From positions 6,820,001 to 6,884,000 of the forward strand of contig NZ_CP026304.1 in NCBI RefSeq assembly GCF_003054555.1: a DNA stretch of 64,000 nucleotides, read 5' to 3'. Source of the DNA: Streptomyces lunaelactis. GTDB taxonomy: Bacteria > Actinomycetota > Actinomycetes > Streptomycetales > Streptomycetaceae. Position numbers and translations under genes: made by a program. The notes below the pieces were generated by a model. The model was not told the DNA's origin. It searched no databases and worked only from the letters and a program-made list of their open reading frames with translations. Below are positions 54,447 through 64,000 of this stretch, piece after piece (the stretch's first letter is position 1; every line of letters begins with the position of its first letter).

Positions 54447-55931
54447 ATGCTCAGCACAGCGGCCCTTCTGGCGAACACCCCGCCCCAACTCCTGCCTGCT
54501 CGCGAGCTGATGGCCTTCACCCTGGCCTCGCACATCCTGCTGGTCCCGTTCGGCGTGGCACTGCCGCTCATCACGCTGCTGATGCACCACCGGGCGCTGC
54601 GCCGCGACGACGCCGTCGCCCTTCAGCTCGCGCGGCGCTGGTCGGCGGTGATGGCCGTCCAGTTCGCCATCGGCGTCGTCACCGGCACCGTGCTGTCCTT
54701 CGAGCTCGGCCTGCTCTGGCCCGGCATGATGGGCCGCTGGGGCGACGTCTTCGGCCTCGGGTTCGGCATCGAGGCATGGGCGTTCTTCCTGGAGGCCGTC
54801 CTGATCGCGATCTACCTCTACGGCTGGCGCCGGCTCAAGCCCTGGACGCACTTCTGGCTGGCCGTACCGCTGCCGCTGACCGCCCTGATGGGAGCGTTCG
54901 GCATCATCGCGGCCAACTCCTGGATGAACACCCCACAGGGGTTCCGCCTCGACGCCCAGGGCAATCCCGTCGACGTCAACGTACGGCAGGCGATCTTCAC
55001 ACCGATGTTCGGCCCGGAGTACTGGCACTTCGTCGTCGCGATGTTCATGACCGCCGGATACGTGGTCGCCGGCGTGTACGCGGTCGGCTGGCTGCGCGGG
55101 CGCCGCGACCGCTACCACCGGCTCGGCTTCACCCTGCCGTTCACCGTTGCCGCGATCCTCACACCGGTCCAGTTCATGCTCGGCGACTCCGCCGCTCGCG
55201 CCGTCTTCCACAAGCAGCCGGTCAAGTTCGCCGCCATGGAGATCGTCTGGAAGACCGACACCCACGTGCCCGAGTACCTGTTCGGACGACTGAACACCGA
55301 CGGGACAATCTCCGGCGGACTCAAGATCCCCCAACTGGACTCGATCCTCGCCGGCTTCAAGCCCAGCACCCAGGTGACCGGGCTGACCTCGGTGCCGGCC
55401 GCCGACCGCCCCACCGCGGTCCAGGCCACCATCGCCCACTGGGCCTTCGACATCATGGTCACCGTCGGCAGCCTGCTGATCCTGCTCGCGCTCTGGTACG
55501 CCTGGTCCTGGCTGCGACATCGGGACCTCCCTCGCAGCCGCTGGTTCTTCCGCTGCGCCGCAATCGCCGGAGTCGCGTGCCTGGTCACCGTGGAGTGCGG
55601 CTGGATCACCACGGAGGTCGGCCGCCAGCCCTGGATCGTCTACAACCAGATGAGGGTCTCGGAGGCGGTGACCGACACCCGCGCCGGATCCCTGTGGGCG
55701 ATGCTCGGCATCATCATGGCCGTCTACGTAGCCGTCTTCGGCGCGTTTCTCGCGGTCATCCTGAAGATGCGCACCCGCTGGCGCATCGCGGATGAAGGCT
55801 CGGCCTCCGCGCGCGCCGCACTGCCCCCTGAGAGCGACACCCCCTACGGGCCCAGAAGCGAGCCCGAGCCCACAGCCGCCGGGGCCGCGCCCGGCGGCGG
55901 GTCCGACCGCACCTCGAGCGGTGCGTCATGA
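54447..55931 (+). CDS. cydA: Cytochrome bd quinol oxidase subunit I
   Basis: 494 residues from ATG 54447; the open frame upstream overlaps two other genes and is not coding. Heme ligand His29 (LASHILLVPF), the quinol-site KFAAME motif, and GRQPW in a late helix are all present. The Q-loop after KFAAME is short, which points to the CioA (cyanide-insensitive) branch. About nine helices and a hydrophilic Pro/Gly-rich tail. It reduces oxygen with quinol at the membrane. The stop overlaps the next start (ATGA). Confidence 0.95.
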   Translation: MLSTAALLANTPPQLLPARELMAFTLASHILLVPFGVALPLITLLMHHRALRRDDAVALQLARRWSAVMAVQFAIGVVTGTVLSFELGLLWPGMMGRWGDVFGLGFGIEAWAFFLEAVLIAIYLYGWRRLKPWTHFWLAVPLPLTALMGAFGIIAANSWMNTPQGFRLDAQGNPVDVNVRQAIFTPMFGPEYWHFVVAMFMTAGYVVAGVYAVGWLRGRRDRYHRLGFTLPFTVAAILTPVQFMLGDSAARAVFHKQPVKFAAMEIVWKTDTHVPEYLFGRLNTDGTISGGLKIPQLDSILAGFKPSTQVTGLTSVPAADRPTAVQATIAHWAFDIMVTVGSLLILLALWYAWSWLRHRDLPRSRWFFRCAAIAGVACLVTVECGWITTEVGRQPWIVYNQMRVSEAVTDTRAGSLWAMLGIIMAVYVAVFGAFLAVILKMRTRWRIADEGSASARAALPPESDTPYGPRSEPEPTAAGAAPGGGSDRTSSGAS

Positions 55932-56971
55932 TGGCCGATCTCATCGCCTGGGTCATGGTGCTCGTGATCGCCGCCTACGCCTGCGCCGGGGGCACCGACT
56001 ACGGCGCGGGCTTCTGGGACCTCCTGGCCGGAGGGGCGGAGCGGGGCAAGCGGCCCCGCTGGCTCATCGACCACGCCATGGCCCCGGTCTGGGAGGTCAA
56101 CAACGTCTGGTTGATCTTCGTCCTGATCATCATGTGGACAGCCTTCCCGACCATGTTCCAGGCCGTCTTCGCCGCGCTGTGGCTGCCGCTCGCCCTCGCC
56201 GCCGTCGGACTGGTGCTCCGCGGCGCCGGATTCGCCCTGCGCAAGCCGACCCGCCGTCTGGCCCAACGACGGATCTACGGTGCGATGTTCGCCATCTCAT
56301 CGCTGCTCACGCCGTTCTTCCTCGGGGCGGCGCTCGGCGGCATCGCCTCCGGTCGGGTCGCGGTCGGGACCACCGCCTCCGCGGACGCCTGGGCCAATTC
56401 GACCTCCGTCCTCGCGGGTCTGCTGGCCATCGCGGCCACCGCGTTCCTCGGGGCGGTGTTCCTCTGTTCCGACGCCCGGCGGTTCGGCGCCGACGACCTC
56501 GTCGACTACTTCCGACTGCGGGCGCTGCTCGCCTTCGCCGCCGTCGTCCTCCTCGCACTCATCGGACTGCCCGTCACCCACAGCGACGCCCCGTACGTCT
56601 GGGAGGGCCTCACCGGGGGCTTGGGCCTGCTGCTGATCGTCCTGGCCGCAGTCTGCGGTCTGGCCACGGTGCTGGCTCTGCTGCGCCGGTCCTACGGCTG
56701 GTCCCGCTACACCTCGGTGGCAAGCGTCGCCCTGACCGTCGGCGCCTGGGGCTTCGCGCAGCGGCCCTACCTACTGCCCACCTCGCTGACGGTGGCCCAG
56801 GCGGCCGGCGCTGCTCACACCCTGCGCTGGCTGGCGATCGTCACGGTCATCGCGATCGTGCTGGTCGGCCCGGCGCTGGTGCTGCTCTACCGGCTCGACA
56901 CACTGGGTGAGCTGGAGCCGCTCACCGACGCCGACACCCGGGCCGCCAGAACACCCGGGGACAACCTGTAG
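55928..56971 (+). CDS. cydB: Cytochrome bd quinol oxidase subunit II
   Basis: 347 residues with about eight helices. GGTDYGAGFWDLLAGG near the N-terminus and the APVWEVNNVWLIF motif are typical of CydB/CioB. Starts inside the cydA stop (ATGA). The cydCD assembly transporter that often follows in actinobacteria is absent here; the next gene is on the opposite strand. Confidence 0.93.
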   Translation: MMADLIAWVMVLVIAAYACAGGTDYGAGFWDLLAGGAERGKRPRWLIDHAMAPVWEVNNVWLIFVLIIMWTAFPTMFQAVFAALWLPLALAAVGLVLRGAGFALRKPTRRLAQRRIYGAMFAISSLLTPFFLGAALGGIASGRVAVGTTASADAWANSTSVLAGLLAIAATAFLGAVFLCSDARRFGADDLVDYFRLRALLAFAAVVLLALIGLPVTHSDAPYVWEGLTGGLGLLLIVLAAVCGLATVLALLRRSYGWSRYTSVASVALTVGAWGFAQRPYLLPTSLTVAQAAGAAHTLRWLAIVTVIAIVLVGPALVLLYRLDTLGELEPLTDADTRAARTPGDNL

Positions 56972-57010
56972 CGGCACTCCGCCTGCTCCGTCGCCGCGTG
57001 CGACACCCCG

Positions 57011-58591
57011 TCAGCGCAGCCGGGCGGCGATGTGATCGCCGACCCGCAGAGCGTTGGCGATGGCCGTCAGCGACGGATTGACCGCGCCGATGCTCGGGAA
57101 GAAGCTCGTGTCGACCACGTAGAGGTTGTCGAGGTCGTGGGCCTTGCAGTTGACGTCCAGGGCGGAGCTGTTCGGGTCGTCGCCGAAACGGACCGTACCG
57201 GCCTGGTGCGCGGTGGCGCCGATGGGCATGCCCTTGTGCAGATAGATGCTGTGCGACAGCAGATGATGCTCGTGCATACCCAGGTGGCCCAGCATTCCCT
57301 GCAGTTTGTGCTGGAGCCGCTTCAGGCCGGCCGTGTTGTTCTTCTCGTCGAGAGCCAGGTGGATGTCGTCGTCCTTGTCGAGGGTGACGCGGTTCTCGGG
57401 CAGCGGGAGATCCTCCCCGCACAGCCAGAAGTCGACGGCGTGGTGCGCCAGCATCTCGAACGGCATGTCGGGCGAGACCGCGCCGGCCCAGCGAGGCGCC
57501 TCGCCGTGGATCTGGTCGGCGTCCGACTTGCCGAGCATCTGGATGCCGCCGAGCGGGAAGTCCCAGTCGTCCGCACCCAGATACCAGTCGTTCAGCGCCA
57601 GGGTCTTCTGGAACCTCGTGGGGTTCGGTTCCTTCGACACCGCCATCAGCGCAAGGTTGTTGTGCCGCATGTAGTGGCGGCCCACCACGTCCGAGCTGTT
57701 GGCCAGGCCGCCGGGGTGTCTGTCGTTGGCCGAACGGAGCAGCAGGACGGCCGAGTTGACCGCGCCGCAGGCGACCACCACGATGTCGGCGCTGAATCCC
57801 TCGGTCGTTCCGTTCCCGAGCTCGGCGACGACCCTGGTGACGGTGCGTCCGGCCGGGTCGGTCTCCAGGCGCTGCACGTTGGCGCCCGTCACCATCGTGA
57901 CGTTGTCGTGTTTCAGCGCCGGATCGACGCAGATCACCTGTGCGTCGGACTTGGCGCCCAGCAGGCAGGGGAAGCCGTCGACCCGGTCGCAGCGGATGCA
58001 GACGCTGGAATGGGTGGCACGGCCGTTCTCGTCCTGCGTGAGGTTCACGCCGATGGGCAGGTGGAAGGGGTGCAGTCCCCTCTTCTCCAGGTCGTCGCTG
58101 AGCTGCTGGATGCGCGGCTCGTGCTCCACCGGAGGGTGTGGATACTGGCCGCTGGCCGGACCCTCCGTGGGGTCCTCGCCATGGCGCCCGTGCACCAGGT
58201 AGAGCTGCTCGGCCTGCGTGTAGTACGGCTCCAGATCCTCGTAGCGGATCGGCCAGGCCGGTGAGATGCCATCGTGGTGGCGCAGCTCGCCGAAGTCCTC
58301 GGGCCGGAGCCGGAAGAGCGCGGCGCCGTAGAACTTGGTGTTGCCCCCGACGTAGTAGTTCACCTCCGGGGGAAACTCGTTGCCGTGCTTGTCGTACCAG
58401 AACTCGGGGGCACGGTACTTGCCCTTGACGAAGACGGCGGTGGAGTCCCAGTTGTCCCGCTCCCGCGGCAGGTAGTCGCCGCGCTCCAGGATCAGGACCC
58501 GCTTGCCGGTGGGGGCCAGCCGGTGGGCGAGCGTACCGCCGCCCGCTCCCGTACCGATGATGATGACGTCGTAGTGGTGATCGTCGGCCAT
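57011..58591 (-). CDS. GMC-family FAD oxidoreductase
   Basis: 526 residues from ATG 58591; the extra upstream frame is not coding. FAD motif VIIIGTGAGGGTLAHRLA (9-26), VVVACGAVNSAVLLLRSA, and the C-terminal LYVVDTSFFPSIGAVNPSLT then ANALRVGDHIA typical of GMC_oxred_C, here of the glucose/gluconate dehydrogenase-like group. No signal peptide. A decayed paralogue lies at 12857-13035. Converges with cydB. Confidence 0.92.
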   Translation of the reverse strand: MADDHHYDVIIIGTGAGGGTLAHRLAPTGKRVLILERGDYLPRERDNWDSTAVFVKGKYRAPEFWYDKHGNEFPPEVNYYVGGNTKFYGAALFRLRPEDFGELRHHDGISPAWPIRYEDLEPYYTQAEQLYLVHGRHGEDPTEGPASGQYPHPPVEHEPRIQQLSDDLEKRGLHPFHLPIGVNLTQDENGRATHSSVCIRCDRVDGFPCLLGAKSDAQVICVDPALKHDNVTMVTGANVQRLETDPAGRTVTRVVAELGNGTTEGFSADIVVVACGAVNSAVLLLRSANDRHPGGLANSSDVVGRHYMRHNNLALMAVSKEPNPTRFQKTLALNDWYLGADDWDFPLGGIQMLGKSDADQIHGEAPRWAGAVSPDMPFEMLAHHAVDFWLCGEDLPLPENRVTLDKDDDIHLALDEKNNTAGLKRLQHKLQGMLGHLGMHEHHLLSHSIYLHKGMPIGATAHQAGTVRFGDDPNSSALDVNCKAHDLDNLYVVDTSFFPSIGAVNPSLTAIANALRVGDHIAARLR

Positions 58592-59090
58592 GCGGAGATC
58601 CCGTTCTAGGAGTCGATGGCTGTCCTGGCCGTAGCGCGCGCCCGGATGGCCCCTGTGCTGCACTGCGTCGCACGCGCGCCCGGGCAATCGGAATATTCAG
58701 TGCCATGCGGAAGCTATCGGGCGGTCCCGGCAGCGGCGACCCGCCGGGAGCCGAACGGGTGCGCATTCAGCCGATCGCCCGCACGGCGTTCGCCGCCTCG
58801 TCGACGACGGCCTGCGCGCCGGCTGCCGCATCGACGGTCGGCCCCGGGCTCGTCCGGGAGGCGGCACAAGCGACCGTGCGCCGCCCGGAGGGACCGGCAC
58901 AGGGTATTCCGACGGACGCTGCCTCTGACCCGAGTGGGCGAATGTGCCGGGCGACTCCACCCGCAGGAACGTGTGGCGCTTGACCGGGCCGCTGCGGGCC
59001 CGCACGCTTCCGACGAGGAGGCCGACACCACAGGCCCACCAGTACGCCCGCGTCCGAGGACGCCGGCCGGGCGGACCGAGGAGGCCACGC
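58592..59090. other. Intergenic region between GMC and epimerase genes
   Basis: 499 bp holding the divergent promoters. A minus-strand frame ending VVDEAANAVRAIG at about 58767 is Ala-rich and coding-like, and could be the tail of a lost gene, but no family is recognised. The 3' end carries GAGGAGG, the epimerase ribosome site. Confidence 0.4.
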
Positions 59091-60011
59091 GTGCAGGAGA
59101 GCCGCACCGGACGGCAGCTGACCCTGCGCCACGGAGCTCATACTGCCGTCGTCGTCGAACTGGGCGCGGCGCTCCGGTCGTACTCGGTCGGTGAGCGCGC
59201 CGTGGTCGACGGATTCGCCGCACAGGACCGGATCGCCGGCGGGCGCGGCCAGATCCTCGTGCCGTGGCCCAACCGGATCCGGGACGGCCGGTATCGCTGG
59301 GACGGGCAGGACCTGCAGCTGCCGCTCACCGAGCCGGCCGGCGGCAACGCCATCCACGGGCTGCTCAGGTGGACCTCGTGGCGGGTCGTGGAGGCGAGCG
59401 AGCGCCGGGCCGTTCTGGATGTTCCGCTGTGGCCGCAGCCGGGCTACCCGTTTCACCTCCACGTCCGCGCCGAGTACGCCCTGAGCGAGGGCGGTCTCGA
59501 GGTCGCCGTCACGGCGCGCAACCTCGACGCGAGCGCCGCCCCCTACGGCTTCGGCCAGCATCCCTACGTCACGGCGGGCACCGCGGTCGTCGACCAGGCG
59601 GTGCTGACCGTTCCCGCCCGTACGTGGCTGCGCACCGACGAGCGCGGCCTGCCGGTTGCCGCCGAACCGGTCGCCGGGACGCCGTACGACCTGCGTACGC
59701 CGCAGGCTGTCGGAGCGCGCCGACTCGACACCCCCTTCAGTGACCTCGACCGGGACGCGGACGGGCGGGCCATGGTCCGCCTGGCCCACCCGTCGGGTGC
59801 GTTCGGTACGGACGTGTGGCTCGGTGAGGGCGCCAACTACGTGCAGCTCTTCACCGGCGACACCCTCCCGCCGGGGGAGCGCCGCCGCGCGGTCGCCGTC
59901 GAACCGATGACCTGCCCGCCGGGCGCCTTCCGCAGCGGCACGGCGCTCGTCAGCCTCGGCCCCGGCGAGCGGCACACGGTCCGGTGGGGGATCACGCCGT
60001 GGGGGGAGTGA
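59091..60011 (+). CDS. Aldose 1-epimerase family protein
   Basis: 306 residues from GTG 59091 with GAGGAGG upstream. Galactose-mutarotase fold: GRGQILVPWPNRIRDGRY, GNAIHGLLRWTSW (active-site His), GFGQHPYVTAG (second His) and VAVEPMTCPPGAF with the catalytic Glu. It interconverts alpha and beta anomers of sugars, which would supply the beta-glucose used by glucose dehydrogenases. It sits next to the GMC oxidoreductase. Cytosolic. Confidence 0.92.
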   Translation: MQESRTGRQLTLRHGAHTAVVVELGAALRSYSVGERAVVDGFAAQDRIAGGRGQILVPWPNRIRDGRYRWDGQDLQLPLTEPAGGNAIHGLLRWTSWRVVEASERRAVLDVPLWPQPGYPFHLHVRAEYALSEGGLEVAVTARNLDASAAPYGFGQHPYVTAGTAVVDQAVLTVPARTWLRTDERGLPVAAEPVAGTPYDLRTPQAVGARRLDTPFSDLDRDADGRAMVRLAHPSGAFGTDVWLGEGANYVQLFTGDTLPPGERRRAVAVEPMTCPPGAFRSGTALVSLGPGERHTVRWGITPWGE

Positions 60012-60023
60012 CGGCGCCGAGAT

Positions 60024-60057
60024 GGTCCTCGGCCTGATCCTCCTCGGGCCGAGGACC
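60024..60057. terminator. Convergent hairpin terminator
   Basis: GGTCCTCGGCC and its exact complement with a 12-nt loop, followed by CACCCTTCGGCCTTTTG. It separates the converging epimerase and UvrA-like genes. Confidence 0.75.
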
Positions 60058-60114
60058 ACCCTTCGGCCTTTTGTTCAAGGAGGCCTCGCCTCACGGGGTC
60101 CGCGAGGGCCTCGG

Positions 60115-62523
<2,409 letters not shown>

Positions 62524-62688
62524 CGTGACTCCATCTGTCGGGCGGGGCCGCCTTCGCGGTCTCCGTCGGCGTCGCCTGGCTCGATCTGACCAGCTGCGAG
62601 CAGTACGTCTGGTTCTACTTCGTCGGCGCGGTCGCTGCAACGGTCCGCTGTCCACCTCCCCGGCCACGCGGCGCGCCCGGCCGAGGCG

Positions 62689-63141
62689 TCAGACCAACCA
62701 GCGGCCGTCGCGCATCAGCTCGCGGTCGGGCAGCTCGTTCACCTCGCGCCAAGCCTGGATGCGGCGCGGGGAGATGCGGAACCAGCGGTACGGCGTGGCC
62801 GGCGCACGCGGGTCGAAGCCGGTGTGGGCGACGAACCGGTCACCCCGCTCCTGCGGCAGCGCGTCGATCTCGAGGACCTCGACTTCGCCCTCGATCATGG
62901 ACACGTCGCGGGTGTCGCCCAGCCCCAGCCGAACGGTTCGGGTGGCGGCCAGGTTCCTGCCGGTCGGGCTGTCCGTCGGCGTGGCCACCAGCAGCGCCTC
63001 GCCGTCCCAGTCGAAGGACAGCGGCACCAGATACGGCGCACCGTCCTCCGAGGCACTTGCCACCCACACATCGATGTCGTGGGTGAGCCGATGCTCGGTG
63101 TCGCGACGACGCTGAGCGCGGGAGCGGGGGTCGGCGCTCAT
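62689..63141 (-). CDS. Pyridoxamine 5'-phosphate oxidase-family protein
   Basis: 150 residues from ATG 63141. Split-barrel PPOX fold with DIDVWVASASEDGAPYLVPL, LAATRTVRLGLGDT and RWFRISPRRIQAWREVNE. Such small PPOX proteins bind FMN or F420; the substrate is unknown. Its ATG overlaps the stop of the VOC gene (ATGA), so they are co-translated. The 165 bp downstream (62524-62688) contain a plus-strand fragment with a hydrophobic sequence but no gene. Confidence 0.87.
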   Translation of the reverse strand: MSADPRSRAQRRRDTEHRLTHDIDVWVASASEDGAPYLVPLSFDWDGEALLVATPTDSPTGRNLAATRTVRLGLGDTRDVSMIEGEVEVLEIDALPQERGDRFVAHTGFDPRAPATPYRWFRISPRRIQAWREVNELPDRELMRDGRWLV

Positions 63142-63494
63142 CGGTCCTGAAGCAGGCCGAGGACATTGCCATCGGGGTCGGTGACGGTCGCCACCAGGCG
63201 GCCGCCACCGACGTCGTGCGCGGGCTCCTTCACGGTGGCACCCGCGGCGGTCACCTCGGCCAGCTTCGCCTCGATGTCCGGCACGTGCCAGTAGGCCACC
63301 GGCGAGGTCATGCTCTGCGGTCCACCGCCCGGCACCAGCCCGATGTGCTGGCCCGCAGCCTCGAAGCCGACGTAGTAGGACTCGTCGGTCTGCGGCGGTA
63401 CGCCGAGCAGTGCTGCGTACACCGCCTTGGCCGTCGCCAGGTCGGACACGGGATGCAGCACGGTCTTGATTCCCTGGGTGGAATTGCCGGTCAT
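63138..63494 (-). CDS. VOC-family (glyoxalase-like) protein
   Basis: 118 residues from ATG 63494 (AGGAG upstream). Two beta-alpha-beta-beta-beta modules: VLHPVSDLATAKAVYAALLG and YWHVPDIEAKLAEVTAAGAT, ending VTDPDGNVLGLLQ with the usual C-terminal Glu replaced by Gly-Leu-Leu. Metal or small-molecule binding; role unknown. Coupled to the PPOX gene. No recognisable gene in the 229 bp upstream. Confidence 0.9.
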   Translation of the reverse strand: MTGNSTQGIKTVLHPVSDLATAKAVYAALLGVPPQTDESYYVGFEAAGQHIGLVPGGGPQSMTSPVAYWHVPDIEAKLAEVTAAGATVKEPAHDVGGGRLVATVTDPDGNVLGLLQDR

Positions 63495-63723
63495 GGTCAC
63501 TCCTGAAGTCGTGGGTCACATCACCCCCGGTGGGATTGCCGGGATTGAAGTCGAACGGGAAGCCCGGACATTGCCCTTGGCCGTCATCTCGGTGATGGTG
63601 CGGCGCTCGTCGTCGCCATGGCGGTCACGCTAGCTGCGGCTCGGGGCCGGCGCTTCTCGATTCCTGATCGGTCTGGTCACCTCCCCATCGAATCGAGGAC
63701 CCTGCAACAGTGGATCTTCAGGG

Positions 63724-64000
63724 CTACCGGTCCTGCGAGAGTTCGAGGAGTTCGGCGAAGGTGCCGCCCGCGTGTACGAGGTCGTCGTACCGGCCTTGTT
63801 CGGTAATGCGGCCTTGCTCCATGACCACGATGTGGTCGGCGACCTTCGTGTTCTCGAGCCGGTGCGTGACGACGATCGTGATGCGGTCGCCTGCGATGGC
63901 CTTGATCTCCTCGAAGATCTGGTGTTCGCCGCGGGGGTCCATCTGCGAGGTGGGCTCGTCCAGGATCAGCAGGGGCGGGCGTCGGTAGAGGGCCCTGGAG
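63724..64000 (-). CDS. ABC exporter ATP-binding protein, C-terminal end (partial)
   Basis: The reading frame is open to the window edge. LLILDEPTSQMDP (Walker B and D-loop) is followed by ITIVVTHRLENTKVADHIVV (H-loop His) and GRITEQGRYDDLVHAGGTFA, typical of the nucleotide-binding domain of MsbA/LmrA-type exporters. The membrane domain and Walker A lie outside the window. Confidence 0.9.
   Translation of the reverse strand, partial: SRALYRRPPLLILDEPTSQMDPRGEHQIFEEIKAIAGDRITIVVTHRLENTKVADHIVVMEQGRITEQGRYDDLVHAGGTFAELLELSQDR

Noticed and set aside
62540..62645. A plus-strand hydrophobic frame (AAFAVSVGVAWLDLTS...) that looks like a membrane-protein fragment
   Set aside because: No start, ribosome site or recognisable family; too short to call even as a relic.

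Overview
The window is high-GC actinobacterial DNA and almost certainly from a Streptomyces chromosome. Evidence: strong third-position GC, GTG/TTG starts, ATGA/GTGA stop-start overlaps, a whiE-type spore-pigment polyketide cluster, DUF2637, AfsR-like TPR and PP2C/anti-sigma proteins, and an actinobacterial DmdR-type iron box. No rRNA, complete tRNA or CRISPR array was seen.

Layout. 0-5.2 kb: most of a type II PKS spore-pigment operon (cupin, KS-alpha, KS-beta, ACP, two cyclases) facing an O-methyltransferase across a perfect 20-bp hairpin. 5.3-11.3 kb: a secreted beta-helix protein, a very large exported calcineurin-like/beta-propeller protein and a His-rich NicO-type metal transporter. 11.4-18 kb: DUF2252, a CPA1 antiporter and small genes, interleaved with decayed genes (GMC oxidoreductase, carboxymuconolactone decarboxylase, arylsulfatase), short inverted-repeat elements and a tRNA-like 3' fragment. 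18-28.5 kb: TetR with a divergent Tat-lipoprotein agmatine-deiminase homologue, rsgA preceded by a 22-codon ORF with a strong ribosome site, a PPOX protein, a DUF456/LuxR-type pair, and PP2C-like and HATPase signalling proteins. 28.5-34 kb: DUF2637, an FhuF-like reductase behind an iron box, GntR, a tyrosine phosphatase, a TPR protein and repeats.

34-43 kb is a coherent purine-catabolism block: PucR regulator divergent from a three-subunit xanthine dehydrogenase, then an NCS2 purine permease and the XdhC maturation factor. 43-51.7 kb holds an SRPBCC protein, an HflX-N-like protein, a class I/II aminotransferase, a nucleoside hydrolase, an APC permease, a truncated TPR gene and a GT-B-like gene split by a seven-copy heptanucleotide repeat. 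52-60 kb is a compact sugar-oxidation/respiration module: SDR (glucose 1-dehydrogenase type), NDH-2, cytochrome bd I and II on one strand, with a GMC oxidoreductase and an aldose-1-epimerase homologue next to it. 60-64 kb: a UvrA-like resistance ATPase, PPOX and VOC proteins, and the end of an ABC exporter.

The most unusual signals are: (1) the CTTCCGG heptamer tract whose copy number sets the reading frame of the GT-B-like gene; (2) three copies of one inverted-repeat element in a nested size series (158, 76, 25 bp), each inserted at a CTAG that includes the upstream gene's TAG stop; (3) a decayed GMC oxidoreductase just upstream of DUF2252, paralogous to the intact GMC gene 44 kb away; and (4) an unusual concentration of readable gene relics. 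All functional statements rest on motif recognition by eye; no database search was run.
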